Origin: Candidatus Dormiibacterota bacterium
Lineage (GTDB): Bacteria > Chloroflexota > Dormibacteria > Aeolococcales > Aeolococcaceae
Reading direction: 5' to 3'
Length of the DNA: 45,942 bases
Assembly (NCBI GenBank): GCA_003153125.1
Contig: PLWW01000050.1
Coordinates: forward strand, 38,748-84,689
Position 1 is the stretch's first letter. Each line of letters begins with the position of its first letter. The notes beneath the pieces are model-generated. The model ran no database searches. It was not told where the DNA came from and saw nothing but the letters and a program-made list of their open reading frames with translations. Positions 24,663 through 32,946 of the stretch are shown piece by piece. The translations under genes and the position numbers were made by a program.

Positions 24663-24814
24663 CCGCTCCACCACGCCGGCGCGGCTCCTAACCACTCCTT
24701 ATTCCCGTCCGTCCGCCACCGTGCCGACAGCTTTTAAGAGGGGCGGCATGATGTCGCCACAGGGAGGCCAAGCGCCCGCACGGCGGCATTCCCGAGACAT
24801 TCGGCCCCTCCATC

Positions 24815-24842
24815 CGGCAGCGCGACGCACGTCGCGCTGCCG
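24815..24842 (+). terminator. Perfect 12-bp stem-loop between the cNMP-binding and transpeptidase genes
   Basis: CGGCAGCGCGAC gcac GTCGCGCTGCCG is a perfect stem with a 4-nt loop, followed by only a weak T-rich stretch (CCCTTGTTAA). It may terminate transcription from the cNMP-binding gene 150 bp upstream. The rest of 24663-24914 holds a TACAGT -10-like box at 24877-24882 for the next gene and nothing else I can support. Confidence 0.5.
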
Positions 24843-24914
24843 TCCCTTGTTAATCCTCGGTTGCGGCTGGACGCGATACAGTCGCCACATCGCACATCCC
24901 TGCACACTGAGACG

Positions 24915-26324
24915 ATGCGCCTCCGCCACCTGATCCCCGTCTTCGTGATCGCAGGCGTCGCCCTCGGCGGCGGCGTCACCGCCCGTGCCGCGAGCGACCG
25001 CCAGAAGAGCTTCAGCGACGGCGCCACCCAGCTGCGCACCCTTTGGACGAGCGACGAGGTGGCCGGCCTGCCCTCGTCGATCGTCGCTCACCTGCGCAGC
25101 CGCCTCGACACCCAGCAGCCCACCGCGCCCTGGTGGTCACCCGGTTGGATCGGCGATGACGGTCAGCTTCTCCTCGCCCAGCTTGGAGAGCAAACCCGGT
25201 CGGCGTGGAACAACGCGCTGACCACGCAGCGAACCCTGGCCGAGGGCGCGATCGCGCAATGGAACGACTTCGCGTCCCAGGAGGGCAAGTGGCTCAGAGC
25301 CGATGTCACCTCGTCCGCGGCACAGTGGGCCACCCAGCTCAGCGCCTCGGCCACGCCGGCGGCGATCAGCGCGTTGGCGGCGGCGTGGCAGACCTACCTG
25401 GCCGAGCAGCAGAACGCCGTCCTCGCCGCTCAGCAGCAGGCGGCGGTCGTGGTCGCGCAGCAGGCACAACTCGCTTCCGAGCTGCAGTCGGCGGGCGGCC
25501 CGCAGGCGGTGCTCACCACCGCTCGCCAACTGGTCGCCGCGGCCGCGTCGGCCAACCTCGACGCCGGCAACGTGGCCGCCCTCGCGTCTCAGCTGACTGC
25601 GCAGATCGCCGCCAACTCAGCGGCCGCGCTGCCCACCGGTGAGCAACTTCTCAGTGCCGTTTCCAATCTGCGGGCGCTGATCGCCCTCAACAACCAAGTC
25701 GCGGCACAGGTGCGGCCGCTCCTCTACGGCGTCGACCAGGCCGAGGCGGAGCGCACGCCCAACGCGGCTACGCTCGGGGGGCAACAGGCAGCGATCGCCG
25801 CGCAGTTCCGCGCCGCGCGAACGGCCGTCCAGCTGACCGCCGTCGCGGCCACCGTGATCGGCCTGCAGGGCCAGATCACGGCCGAGCTGGCCGCCAACCA
25901 GTGCGGTCACGCTGTCGGCAGCGGCAAGGTGATCACCATCTCGCTGTCGTTGCAGGAGATGCTCTTCTACCAGGACGGTTGCGTTGCCAAGGCAACCCCC
26001 GTCACCACCGGCCGACCGCAGTTGCGCACGCCGACAGGCACGTTCCGCATCTTCTACAAGACCTCGCCGTTCACCTTCATCTCGCCGTGGCCACCCAGCT
26101 CGCCCTTCTACTACTTCCCGAGCCCGGTGAGCTGGGTCATGGAGTTCGCGGCCGGGGGCTACTTCATCCACGACGCGCCGTGGGAGAGCAGCGGCTCGTA
26201 CGGACCCGGCGGCGAGGACAACCTCTCCGCCGCCAGCCATGGCTGCGTCCACACGCCAAGCTCCACCATGCAGTGGGCGTACTCGTGGACGCCGGTGGGC
26301 ACCCCGGTGGTCATCAGCGCCTGA
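24915..26324 (+). CDS. Secreted L,D-transpeptidase (YkuD domain) with coiled-coil region
   Basis: About 469 residues. The signal peptide is MRLRHLIPVFVIAGVALGGG with an ARAAS cleavage region. A long Ala/Gln-rich helical region (about 85-320) probably forms coiled coils. The C-terminal YkuD domain (about 335-469) has YFIHDAPW and the catalytic SHGCVHTPS motif with H442 and C444. Such enzymes make 3-3 peptidoglycan cross-links or attach proteins to peptidoglycan outside the membrane. ATG 24915 starts the signal peptide. There is no good Shine-Dalgarno, and a TACAGT box lies at 24877. It is followed 95 bp later by an OmpR-type two-component operon. Confidence 0.9.
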   Translation: MRLRHLIPVFVIAGVALGGGVTARAASDRQKSFSDGATQLRTLWTSDEVAGLPSSIVAHLRSRLDTQQPTAPWWSPGWIGDDGQLLLAQLGEQTRSAWNNALTTQRTLAEGAIAQWNDFASQEGKWLRADVTSSAAQWATQLSASATPAAISALAAAWQTYLAEQQNAVLAAQQQAAVVVAQQAQLASELQSAGGPQAVLTTARQLVAAAASANLDAGNVAALASQLTAQIAANSAAALPTGEQLLSAVSNLRALIALNNQVAAQVRPLLYGVDQAEAERTPNAATLGGQQAAIAAQFRAARTAVQLTAVAATVIGLQGQITAELAANQCGHAVGSGKVITISLSLQEMLFYQDGCVAKATPVTTGRPQLRTPTGTFRIFYKTSPFTFISPWPPSSPFYYFPSPVSWVMEFAAGGYFIHDAPWESSGSYGPGGEDNLSAASHGCVHTPSSTMQWAYSWTPVGTPVVISA

Positions 26325-26357
26325 CCGCCGCCCGATGCTGAGCTTCCCGCTCGGTCC

Positions 26358-26416
26358 CTGAGCACTCTCGGGTGTTTCTCTGAGCAATTTCACAGGATCA
26401 CCGAGGATCATCCTCG
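26358..26416 (+). promoter_or_regulatory. Direct repeats and palindrome upstream of the OmpR-type regulator
   Basis: CTGAGCA occurs at 26358-26364 and 26380-26386 (22-bp period). AGGATCA occurs at 26394-26400 and 26404-26410 (10-bp period). The second overlaps the perfect palindrome CGAGGATCATCCTCG at 26402-26416, which ends 3 bp before the start codon. OmpR-type regulators bind direct repeats with 10-11-bp periods, so autoregulation is plausible. Confidence 0.45.
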
Positions 26417-26419
26417 ACA

Positions 26420-27127
26420 ATGCACACAGCCCCCGACGCCGTCCGTGTCCTCGTTGTGGACGACGAGCGGGCCATCACCGACCTCGTCGCCATGGCCCTC
26501 AAGTACGAGGGATTCGCCGTCGCGACAGCCAGCACCGCCAAACAGGCACGCGCCGAGGTGATGGACTTCCGGCCGGCGTTGATCGTGCTCGACATCGGGC
26601 TCCCCGACGAGGATGGCTTCGCCCTGGTGCAGCGCCTCATCGGCGACGGCATCAAGGTGCCGGTCATCTTCCTCACCGCACGCGACTCCACCGAGGAGAA
26701 GGTGCGCGGGCTCACCGTGGGCGGCGACGACTACGTCACCAAGCCCTTCAGCATCGAGGAGCTTGTGGCCCGCGTGAGGGTTGTGCTCCGCCGCCACGCC
26801 GGCAGCGGCGAGCGCGCCAACACGCGCCTGCAGCTGGCCGACCTCGAGCTTGACGAGGAGACCCACGAGGTGTTCCGGGCCGGAGAGATCGTCGAGCTGA
26901 CCAACACAGAGTTCCGCCTGCTGCGCTACCTGCTGATGAATGCGGGCCGGGTGCTCTCACGCAGCCAGATCCTCGACCATGTGTGGAAGTACGACTTCGG
27001 TGGCGACGCCAGCGTCCTCGAGACCTACATCAGTTACCTGCGTCGCAAGGTCGACCAGGTGCAGCCCTCGCTGATCCACACGGTGCGCGGCGTCGGCTAT
27101 GTGTGTCGAGTGCCGCGGGGCACCTGA
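26420..27127 (+). CDS. OmpR/PhoB-type response regulator
   Basis: 235 residues. The receiver (1-120) has DDE acidic residues, phospho-acceptor D58 (LIVLDIGLPDEDG), Thr in FLTARD and Lys in VTKPFSIEELVAR. A winged-helix output domain (about 135-232) has the family motif ELTNTEFRLLRYLLMNAGRVLSRSQIL and ends VRGVGYVCRV. It overlaps the partner kinase by 1 bp (TGATG). The repeats just upstream suggest autoregulation. The pair resembles MprA/MprB and TcrXY-like systems, but its stimulus is unknown. Confidence 0.95.
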   Translation: MHTAPDAVRVLVVDDERAITDLVAMALKYEGFAVATASTAKQARAEVMDFRPALIVLDIGLPDEDGFALVQRLIGDGIKVPVIFLTARDSTEEKVRGLTVGGDDYVTKPFSIEELVARVRVVLRRHAGSGERANTRLQLADLELDEETHEVFRAGEIVELTNTEFRLLRYLLMNAGRVLSRSQILDHVWKYDFGGDASVLETYISYLRRKVDQVQPSLIHTVRGVGYVCRVPRGT

Positions 27128-28623
27128 TGTCGCTGCGCCGGCGCCTGGTGCTGACCCTGGCGCCGCTCTTCATCATCGCGTTGGTCGGCGCGGACATCGC
27201 CAACTACGTCTCGCTGAAGTCGTTCCTCGTCGGCAACGCTGACACCCAGCTGAAGACGGAACATCCATTGGTCGAGCAGTACCTGCTCAGTGGGAGTGCG
27301 TCTGTCAGTGACGGCGGTCCGGGTGGCCGGCCGGGAGACACGGCGTCGGTGAACGTGCCGAACGGGACGTACGCGGCCATTGTCACCACAAGCGGAACGG
27401 TCGTCAGCGGCTTGTCGCACGTCTTCGAATCGGCGAACGCGCAGTCCACGGCCTCGCCGGTTCTTCCCGCCAACCTGCATTCGGGGACGGAGCAGAACCC
27501 CAACATCATCGATGCCGAGGGAACCGGCGGGGTCGGCCACTACCGCGTGCTCGTCGACACAGTCGAGTTCGCTGTCAACTCGGGTGATCTGCTGGTCATG
27601 GCGGTGCCGGTCGATGACGTCTTCGCGACGCTGTCCCAACTGGTTCTCCTTGAGATCCTGACCACCGCCGGCATCACCCTCGTCGTGCTGCTGGCCACGT
27701 GGTTGGTGGTGCGCCGCGGGCTGCGCCCGCTGGAGCGCATGGGCGTGGCCGCGCGCTCCGCAGCGACGGACCTGAGCCAGCGCGTCGAGCCGGCCACTGC
27801 CTCCACCGAGGTCGGGCGCCTCGGACTTGCCATCAACGCGATGCTCGGCCAGCTGGAGACGGCGTTCGCTGAGCGCGCCGCCAACGAGCAGCGGCTGCGC
27901 CACTTCGTCTCCGACGCTTCTCACGAGCTGCGCACACCACTGACGTCGATGCGCGGCTACGCCGAGCTGCTGCGCCGCAACCCGGTCATGTCCGAGGAGG
28001 ACGTGCTCCTGGCCACGCGGCGGATCGAGGAGGAGACGCGCCGCATGGGCATCCTCGTCGACGATCTCCTGCTCCTCGCCCGGCTCGACCAGGGTCGCCC
28101 GCTGGAGCGTGTGCCGGTCGACCTCGTCGCGATCATCATGGACGCCTGCGCCGACGCCCGCGTGGCCGACCCGGCGCGCGTGGTGACCCCGCGGATCAAC
28201 GCGCCGGTCACAGTGGTCGGTGACGACCTGCGACTGCGACAGGTTGTGACCAACATCGTCCGCAACGCGTTGGTCCACACCCCCACGGGCACCCCGCTCG
28301 AGGTGACGCTCGGCCTCCAGGACATGACCGCCGTCATCGAGGTCGTGGATCACGGGCCGGGCATCCGTCCGGACCACGCACAGCGGATCTTCGAGCGCTT
28401 TCACCGCGCCGACCCGGCCCGCAGCGGCGACCAGGGCGGCAGCGGCCTCGGCCTGAGCATCGCCGCCGCCGTCGTCGCGGCACACGGAGGCCGCATCGAC
28501 GTGGGCGCCACGCCGGGCGGAGGAGCAACCTTCCGCATCGAGCTGCCCGCAACGTCCGCCGCCGTCCCCGAGCCGCACGCGGCGACACCCGGCGCCGAAG
28601 CGTCGGACCGGCCGGCTGCCTAG
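27127..28623 (+). CDS. HAMP sensor histidine kinase, partner of the OmpR-type regulator
   Basis: About 498 residues. TM1 lies at about 8-26, an extracytoplasmic sensor of about 140 residues follows, and TM2 lies at about 172-194. HAMP follows (about 195-250), then HisKA with H266 in SDASHELRTPLTSMRGY, and HATPase with N-box VTNIVRNALVHTPTGT, DHGPGIRP and GGSGLGLSIAAAVVAAHGG. The start ATG 27127 shares a base with the regulator stop. An earlier in-frame start would lie inside the regulator. The C-terminal tail is Ala/Pro rich. Confidence 0.95.
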   Translation: MSLRRRLVLTLAPLFIIALVGADIANYVSLKSFLVGNADTQLKTEHPLVEQYLLSGSASVSDGGPGGRPGDTASVNVPNGTYAAIVTTSGTVVSGLSHVFESANAQSTASPVLPANLHSGTEQNPNIIDAEGTGGVGHYRVLVDTVEFAVNSGDLLVMAVPVDDVFATLSQLVLLEILTTAGITLVVLLATWLVVRRGLRPLERMGVAARSAATDLSQRVEPATASTEVGRLGLAINAMLGQLETAFAERAANEQRLRHFVSDASHELRTPLTSMRGYAELLRRNPVMSEEDVLLATRRIEEETRRMGILVDDLLLLARLDQGRPLERVPVDLVAIIMDACADARVADPARVVTPRINAPVTVVGDDLRLRQVVTNIVRNALVHTPTGTPLEVTLGLQDMTAVIEVVDHGPGIRPDHAQRIFERFHRADPARSGDQGGSGLGLSIAAAVVAAHGGRIDVGATPGGGATFRIELPATSAAVPEPHAATPGAEASDRPAA

Positions 28624-28632
28624 CCCGGTGCG

Positions 28633-29700
28633 TCAGAGATGGGCGCGGTAGAACGCCAGCATGTTGGTGAGGATGGCGGCGCGGTTCCTCGTGAACTGGT
28701 GGTCATCCCCCGGGTACGTGTCGTACTGCACGGGGATGTGTGCGTCTTGCAACGCTGCAAAGAGGTGGTCGGAGAAGAGCTTGGGCACCACGCTGTCGCC
28801 GACATCCATGTTGATCTGCACCGACGCGGTGACCGTACCGAGGTAGTTGATCGCCGACGCAGCGTTGAAGAAGCCGGGGTCTGTCTTTGGCGTACCCTCG
28901 CCGGCAATGAGTGACTGTGCCACCTGCTGCTGGACAGGGGGTGGCGGCGCTGTCGGCGTCGGGGTCACGGTCGACCAGTTGTAGAAGATGTCGTAGAGCG
29001 AGCCCACCACCCCGGCCATGAACACGACCGCCTTGATGTCCGGCAACACAACCATGGCGCGCAAAGCCTCGTAAGCGCCGAGGCTGTGCCCGAACATGCC
29101 GATTCGCAACGCGTTCATGCGCGGGTCCGCCTTCACCGTTCTGACCAGGTTGAGGACGTCGTAGGAGTACACAGGTGAGAGGTAGCCGCCCTCGGGGACC
29201 CCCTGGCTCTTGCCGTGGCCGCGATAGTCGGGCTTCAGCACCAGGTAACCCGCACGCGCCAGGGTGGCGATGAACTGCGCGTACGACCCGTCGTCGGTGC
29301 GATAGGTCCGCGGGTCGATGTACCCGTGGCACAGGATGACCACGGGCCACCCGGCCGCCGGGCGCCTGCTATCGGGAACGCTCATCAGCGCGTCCTCGGT
29401 CAGCCCGTCTGAGACGAACGACACCACTGAGTTGACGTAGGCGCCCTGGTCGCCGTCAGAACGCACCAGCGTCAACGTGCTGGGAGCGTACGTCCGCGCT
29501 CGCATGGCCGCGATGGTGAGGGGATTGAGTGCAGCCGTCACCGCGCCTGCCGTGGGCGATGGGGACGACGGCGCGATGGACGGGGCCGGCACCCGGCGGT
29601 GTGCCGATCCTGGTGTCCCGCGACCGGCGATGCTCTCAACGCCCCAGCCAACGGCGATGACGGCGATCACGAACGAGCTGATCCACGCTGCCCGCCGCAT
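28633..29700 (-). CDS. Membrane-anchored alpha/beta hydrolase
   Basis: About 355 residues. An N-terminal TM anchor or uncleaved signal (about 5-23) is followed by a Pro/Ser-rich linker and an alpha/beta-hydrolase domain. The nucleophile elbow is GMFGHSLGAYEA (S206). The late acid is probably in DVGDSVVPKLFSDH, and the catalytic His in YPGDDHQFT. VILCHGYIDPRTY supplies the oxyanion-side strand. It is probably a secreted esterase or peptidase of the dienelactone hydrolase/S9 group, substrate unknown. ATG 29700 lies 6 nt after TATGCT with no Shine-Dalgarno, so it is probably leaderless. Confidence 0.85.
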   Translation of the reverse strand: MRRAAWISSFVIAVIAVGWGVESIAGRGTPGSAHRRVPAPSIAPSSPSPTAGAVTAALNPLTIAAMRARTYAPSTLTLVRSDGDQGAYVNSVVSFVSDGLTEDALMSVPDSRRPAAGWPVVILCHGYIDPRTYRTDDGSYAQFIATLARAGYLVLKPDYRGHGKSQGVPEGGYLSPVYSYDVLNLVRTVKADPRMNALRIGMFGHSLGAYEALRAMVVLPDIKAVVFMAGVVGSLYDIFYNWSTVTPTPTAPPPPVQQQVAQSLIAGEGTPKTDPGFFNAASAINYLGTVTASVQINMDVGDSVVPKLFSDHLFAALQDAHIPVQYDTYPGDDHQFTRNRAAILTNMLAFYRAHL

Positions 29701-29706
29701 GCGGCG

Positions 29707-29712
29707 AGCATA
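29707..29712 (-). promoter_or_regulatory. -10 element, leaderless promoter of the hydrolase gene
   Basis: TATGCT on the minus strand ends 6 nt before ATG 29700. A divergent promoter (TAGACT) lies about 100 bp away for the gene at 29830. Confidence 0.5.
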
Positions 29713-29815
29713 CCCCTCGTCCTGGTGAAGCGCGCCCGGGTTGCCGGGGATCGCCACCCCCAGACGGCGCCGTGCGGCTGCGGGACCACGGGCCTCAGCG
29801 GTACATGGCGATCCG

Positions 29816-29821
29816 TAGACT
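29816..29821 (+). promoter_or_regulatory. -10 element, leaderless promoter of the GT87-like gene
   Basis: TAGACT ends 8 nt before ATG 29830. No Shine-Dalgarno is present. Confidence 0.45.
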
Positions 29822-29829
29822 TGCCGTCG

Positions 29830-31233
29830 ATGACGAGGTCCGCCCTCGCGGGCGCGTGGGTGTACACACGGTCGATCGCGGCCGAGTCACGTCGGTCCGA
29901 CATGGCGGTCCTTGCCCTGGGCTGCCTGGGAGTCGGAAACCTGTGGGCGCGCCGGGGCGCGAGCGGCGGCTACAGCAGCGGTTGGCCGCTCGTCTTCATT
30001 GTCGGGTTCGGCTTCATCGTGGCGGCCGGAGCGCTGTGCTACCTGGCAGTCGGACGGCCACCGGGTCGCCCGCACGCGGTCCTGTGCGCTGTGGCCATCG
30101 GGATGCAGACATTGGGGCCGACGTATGTCATGTCCGCGCCCCTTCTGTGGGTCACCGGCCTCGTGCTCGCGGCGGTGCCGTTGATTCGCCACGCCAGGGC
30201 GGCGTGGGTGCCCGTCATCGTGGGTGCTGCGCTCATCGTCTGGGCCACCGTGTCCCGTTGGTCGTGGGGCAATGCCGTCATCGATGTCTTCGCAGAGGTC
30301 CAGGGCTCAACGCAGGCCCTCATCCACGGCCAGAACCCGTACTCGCCGCTGTACTCCATCTATCTCGACAGCCCGTTGCACCACATTGTCCACGGGGCGG
30401 CATCATTCAACTACGGCCCCGCTGTTGTGCTGCTGAGTGTTCCCGCGAGATTGATCGGAGACGTGCGCGTCACCATGGTCGCGCTGAATCTCGCAATCCT
30501 GGTCGCGGCGCTGATCTGGCTGCGCCGCGGCGTGCCGGGCGGCCACCTCGGGCCCACGCTCGTTGCCCTGTGGGTGGTGTCACCGTTCATCCCGCTGATG
30601 ATCCTGAACGCGTGGACAGACAGCGTGAGCATGGCGTGCGCGGTGTGGTGGCTGCTCTTGCGCGATCGGCATCGCAACTGGTCGATCGCCTGCCTCGCCC
30701 TCGCGCTCGCAAGCAAACCGACCTTCGTGCCGATTGTGATCCCGATGCTGTTCTGGGTTCGCACCACCTGGCGCGAGTTCCTCTGGGCCACGAGCGCTGC
30801 GGTGGTGATCGTGGCGCCCTTCGCACTCTGGACCGGGGTACCGCAATTCGTGTACGACACGATCACGATCTACAACGATCTTCCCACTCGCCGCGACTCC
30901 ATCGGGTTCAACGGTCTCTCGGCGGTCCTCGGCCACGGCTTGGTGCCATCGTCATTGCTCCTGGCCGGAACCCTGGTGACGCTGGTCGTGTTCACGCTGC
31001 GGCGCCCTCGCGACTACGCCGATCTTCTTCTGCTTGGCTCGGGCATGTTGATCGTGGTCTGCTTCTTTGCCAAGCAAGCCTTTCTCAACTACGACTACAG
31101 CGCCGCGATGGCGCTGTTGTTTGTGATCGGTGCGGGCACGATGCGGCCGCTGACGCCTCTGACCACCCCTCTGCATGACCTTCGGCTGTTCGGCAATCGC
31201 TTCGTGCGTCTGCGCCGATCCCGGGCGTCCTGA
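29830..31233 (+). CDS. Polytopic GT87-like glycosyltransferase (DUF2029 type)
   Basis: About 467 residues with roughly ten or more TM helices and a basic C-terminus. The luminal-type loop segments HGQNPYSPLY and FNYGPAVVLLSVPARL match the pattern of GT87 polyprenol-phosphate-dependent mannosyltransferases (G-x-NPY, then Y-x-P). ASKPTFVPIVIPMLFW is another family-like segment. The acceptor is unknown, but envelope glycolipids or lipoglycans are likely. ATG 29830 is 8 nt after a TAGACT -10 element. It is convergent with the next membrane-protein gene, 37 bp apart, where I see no strong terminator. Confidence 0.75.
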   Translation: MTRSALAGAWVYTRSIAAESRRSDMAVLALGCLGVGNLWARRGASGGYSSGWPLVFIVGFGFIVAAGALCYLAVGRPPGRPHAVLCAVAIGMQTLGPTYVMSAPLLWVTGLVLAAVPLIRHARAAWVPVIVGAALIVWATVSRWSWGNAVIDVFAEVQGSTQALIHGQNPYSPLYSIYLDSPLHHIVHGAASFNYGPAVVLLSVPARLIGDVRVTMVALNLAILVAALIWLRRGVPGGHLGPTLVALWVVSPFIPLMILNAWTDSVSMACAVWWLLLRDRHRNWSIACLALALASKPTFVPIVIPMLFWVRTTWREFLWATSAAVVIVAPFALWTGVPQFVYDTITIYNDLPTRRDSIGFNGLSAVLGHGLVPSSLLLAGTLVTLVVFTLRRPRDYADLLLLGSGMLIVVCFFAKQAFLNYDYSAAMALLFVIGAGTMRPLTPLTTPLHDLRLFGNRFVRLRRSRAS

Positions 31234-31270
31234 CCCACCGGCGCGATCGGCGTGGTGCCACAAGGCACGG

Positions 31271-32815
31271 TCAGCCGCGCACGTAGACCACCGCGACCGG
31301 GTCGGAATAGACCAGGTGCCAGTCGGGCTGTGTCGCCAGCGCCGACGTGAGCGGTGTGTCCGGCTCGAACACCACGTAGTCGACCCCGTGCCGGTTGAGA
31401 ATGTCCAACCAGTTGCTGTGCAACCCGACCACGTCGACGTACTCGTTCATGATCGTGTCGCCCATCAGGTCGGCCTCCCCGAACAAGAACACGCGCCGCG
31501 ACTGCTCCGGGTAGAAGCGGTACACCATGTAGCCGCCCCAGGCATAGTCGCTGAACATGCGCGTTCCCACCGAGGCGTGCGCGTTCAGGTAATCGGCTGC
31601 CCGGGAGGGGTAGTTGTCCACCGTGCTCGCCGCCTGGTGAGCCAGCAGCGAGCGCAAAGCGACGAGCACCACGACCGCGATCACCGCAGTGGCTGTCCCA
31701 ACCGCGCCCAACACATGCCGGGGAGACAGGCGCGACAGCAATGGTGAGCACCGCCGGCCCAGGTCGGTCAGCGTGGAGCTCCACGTCCACGCCAGCAGCG
31801 GCGTCGCGGTGGCCACGAAGATGGCGATGTGGCGAACGGACTGCAGCGCCAGGAGCAGACCGGTGACCGCCACCACGACGCTGAACACAGTCGGCCGCGC
31901 GCGACGCATGGCCAGGCCGATCAGCAGCAGGATGATCATCGCCTCGAAACCGCGAATCTCGAGGTCATGGAAGTCGGGTGACTGCCACTCCCTGATGAAC
32001 GCCTGCTGCACCGCGCTCGTCTGGGTGCGCCACGCGTACGCATAGAGGGCAAACCCGTGCGGGTTGACCAAACCGGTGACCAGCGACGCGACCGACACGA
32101 GCGCGATGCGCCCTGCGCGCACACCCGACTCGATCAGTGACCGGTCCGTCAGCCAGCGCACCGCCTCCACCCCGAAGGCGATGCCGAGGAACAGGAAGGC
32201 GATGATGAAGCCACCGTGGAAATTTGCCCAGGCAAGCACGATGAGCGGCATCGCGTAGAAGCCGCGATGTCCTCGCTCCAGGAACCTCTCGATGAGGTAC
32301 AGCTCGACGCACACGAGTGCGAACGTGATCATCTGCGGCCGCGGTCCCCACACCGACACGCCGGCAACGGCCGCCAGGCCCAGCCCTGAGGCGGTCGCCG
32401 CGACATGGGTGGGCCGCAGGTTGGTGCGCGCCAGGATGAACCAGAAGCCCGCCCAGGTGATGGCGCCGAAACCCAGGCTGACAGCCAGCTGTCCGCCCAC
32501 CTTGCCGAGGCCGTACATGAGCAGCTCCGAGAGGTACTCATGGTCGATCCACTGGTGAGTTGGGACGGTGTACGTGTAGAGGTCGTGGGTGGGCAGCGCG
32601 TGGTGGTCGAGGATCCAGCGCGCCGTGACGATGTGCCACCAGTAGTCAGCGTCGCCGACGCGACGCACGACCAGCGGCAGCATGCCGATCATCACCGCCG
32701 CAACCACCAGCGTTGCCACCGACCAGGTGATCCGCCACGTATGTCGACCACGTGCGCCGGCCGCGGCGGTGGTTCCGGTGACGGCCTCGTCCTCTGCCGG
32801 GCTGGTGGTGTGCAA
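31271..32815 (-). CDS. Large polytopic membrane protein, GT-C-like
   Basis: About 514 residues with around ten TM helices and a soluble C-terminal region (about 400-514). Near the first extracytoplasmic loop is DADYWWHIVTARWIL followed by LPTHDLYTYTVPTHQWIDHEYLSELL, a pattern seen in uncharacterised GT-C-like membrane proteins. The C-terminal region has the YAWGGYMVYRFYP segment and may be a substrate-binding domain. I cannot name its function. The start is uncertain. TTG 32815 lies 8 nt after a TATCCT -10 element (32824-32829 on this strand), and a longer frame reaches 32893. Confidence 0.7.
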   Translation of the reverse strand: MHTTSPAEDEAVTGTTAAAGARGRHTWRITWSVATLVVAAVMIGMLPLVVRRVGDADYWWHIVTARWILDHHALPTHDLYTYTVPTHQWIDHEYLSELLMYGLGKVGGQLAVSLGFGAITWAGFWFILARTNLRPTHVAATASGLGLAAVAGVSVWGPRPQMITFALVCVELYLIERFLERGHRGFYAMPLIVLAWANFHGGFIIAFLFLGIAFGVEAVRWLTDRSLIESGVRAGRIALVSVASLVTGLVNPHGFALYAYAWRTQTSAVQQAFIREWQSPDFHDLEIRGFEAMIILLLIGLAMRRARPTVFSVVVAVTGLLLALQSVRHIAIFVATATPLLAWTWSSTLTDLGRRCSPLLSRLSPRHVLGAVGTATAVIAVVVLVALRSLLAHQAASTVDNYPSRAADYLNAHASVGTRMFSDYAWGGYMVYRFYPEQSRRVFLFGEADLMGDTIMNEYVDVVGLHSNWLDILNRHGVDYVVFEPDTPLTSALATQPDWHLVYSDPVAVVYVRG

Positions 32816-32905
32816 GACGCCCGAGGATACCGCGGATGACCGCCCGTCACCGTGCCCGGGGGAACGGCGTCGGGCTGGGCGGGCAAGCACCACGCCAGCA
32901 CTTCG

Positions 32906-32941
32906 TACACTCCGCCGATGACGGCCCCAGGTTCCCTCTGA
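32906..32941 (+). promoter_or_regulatory. his operon promoter with leaderless 7-codon mini-ORF
   Basis: The -10 element TACACT (32906-32911) is 6 nt before ATG 32918, which opens the mini-ORF MTAPGSL ending in TGA at 32939-32941. The hisC ATG follows 5 nt after that stop and has no Shine-Dalgarno. Translation of the mini-ORF could deliver ribosomes to hisC. It contains no His codon, so it is not a classic attenuator peptide. Confidence 0.45.
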
Positions 32942-32946
32942 ACGAC

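Noticed and set aside
32918..32941. His attenuator leader peptide
   Set aside because: The seven codons contain no histidine and no terminator/antiterminator pair follows.
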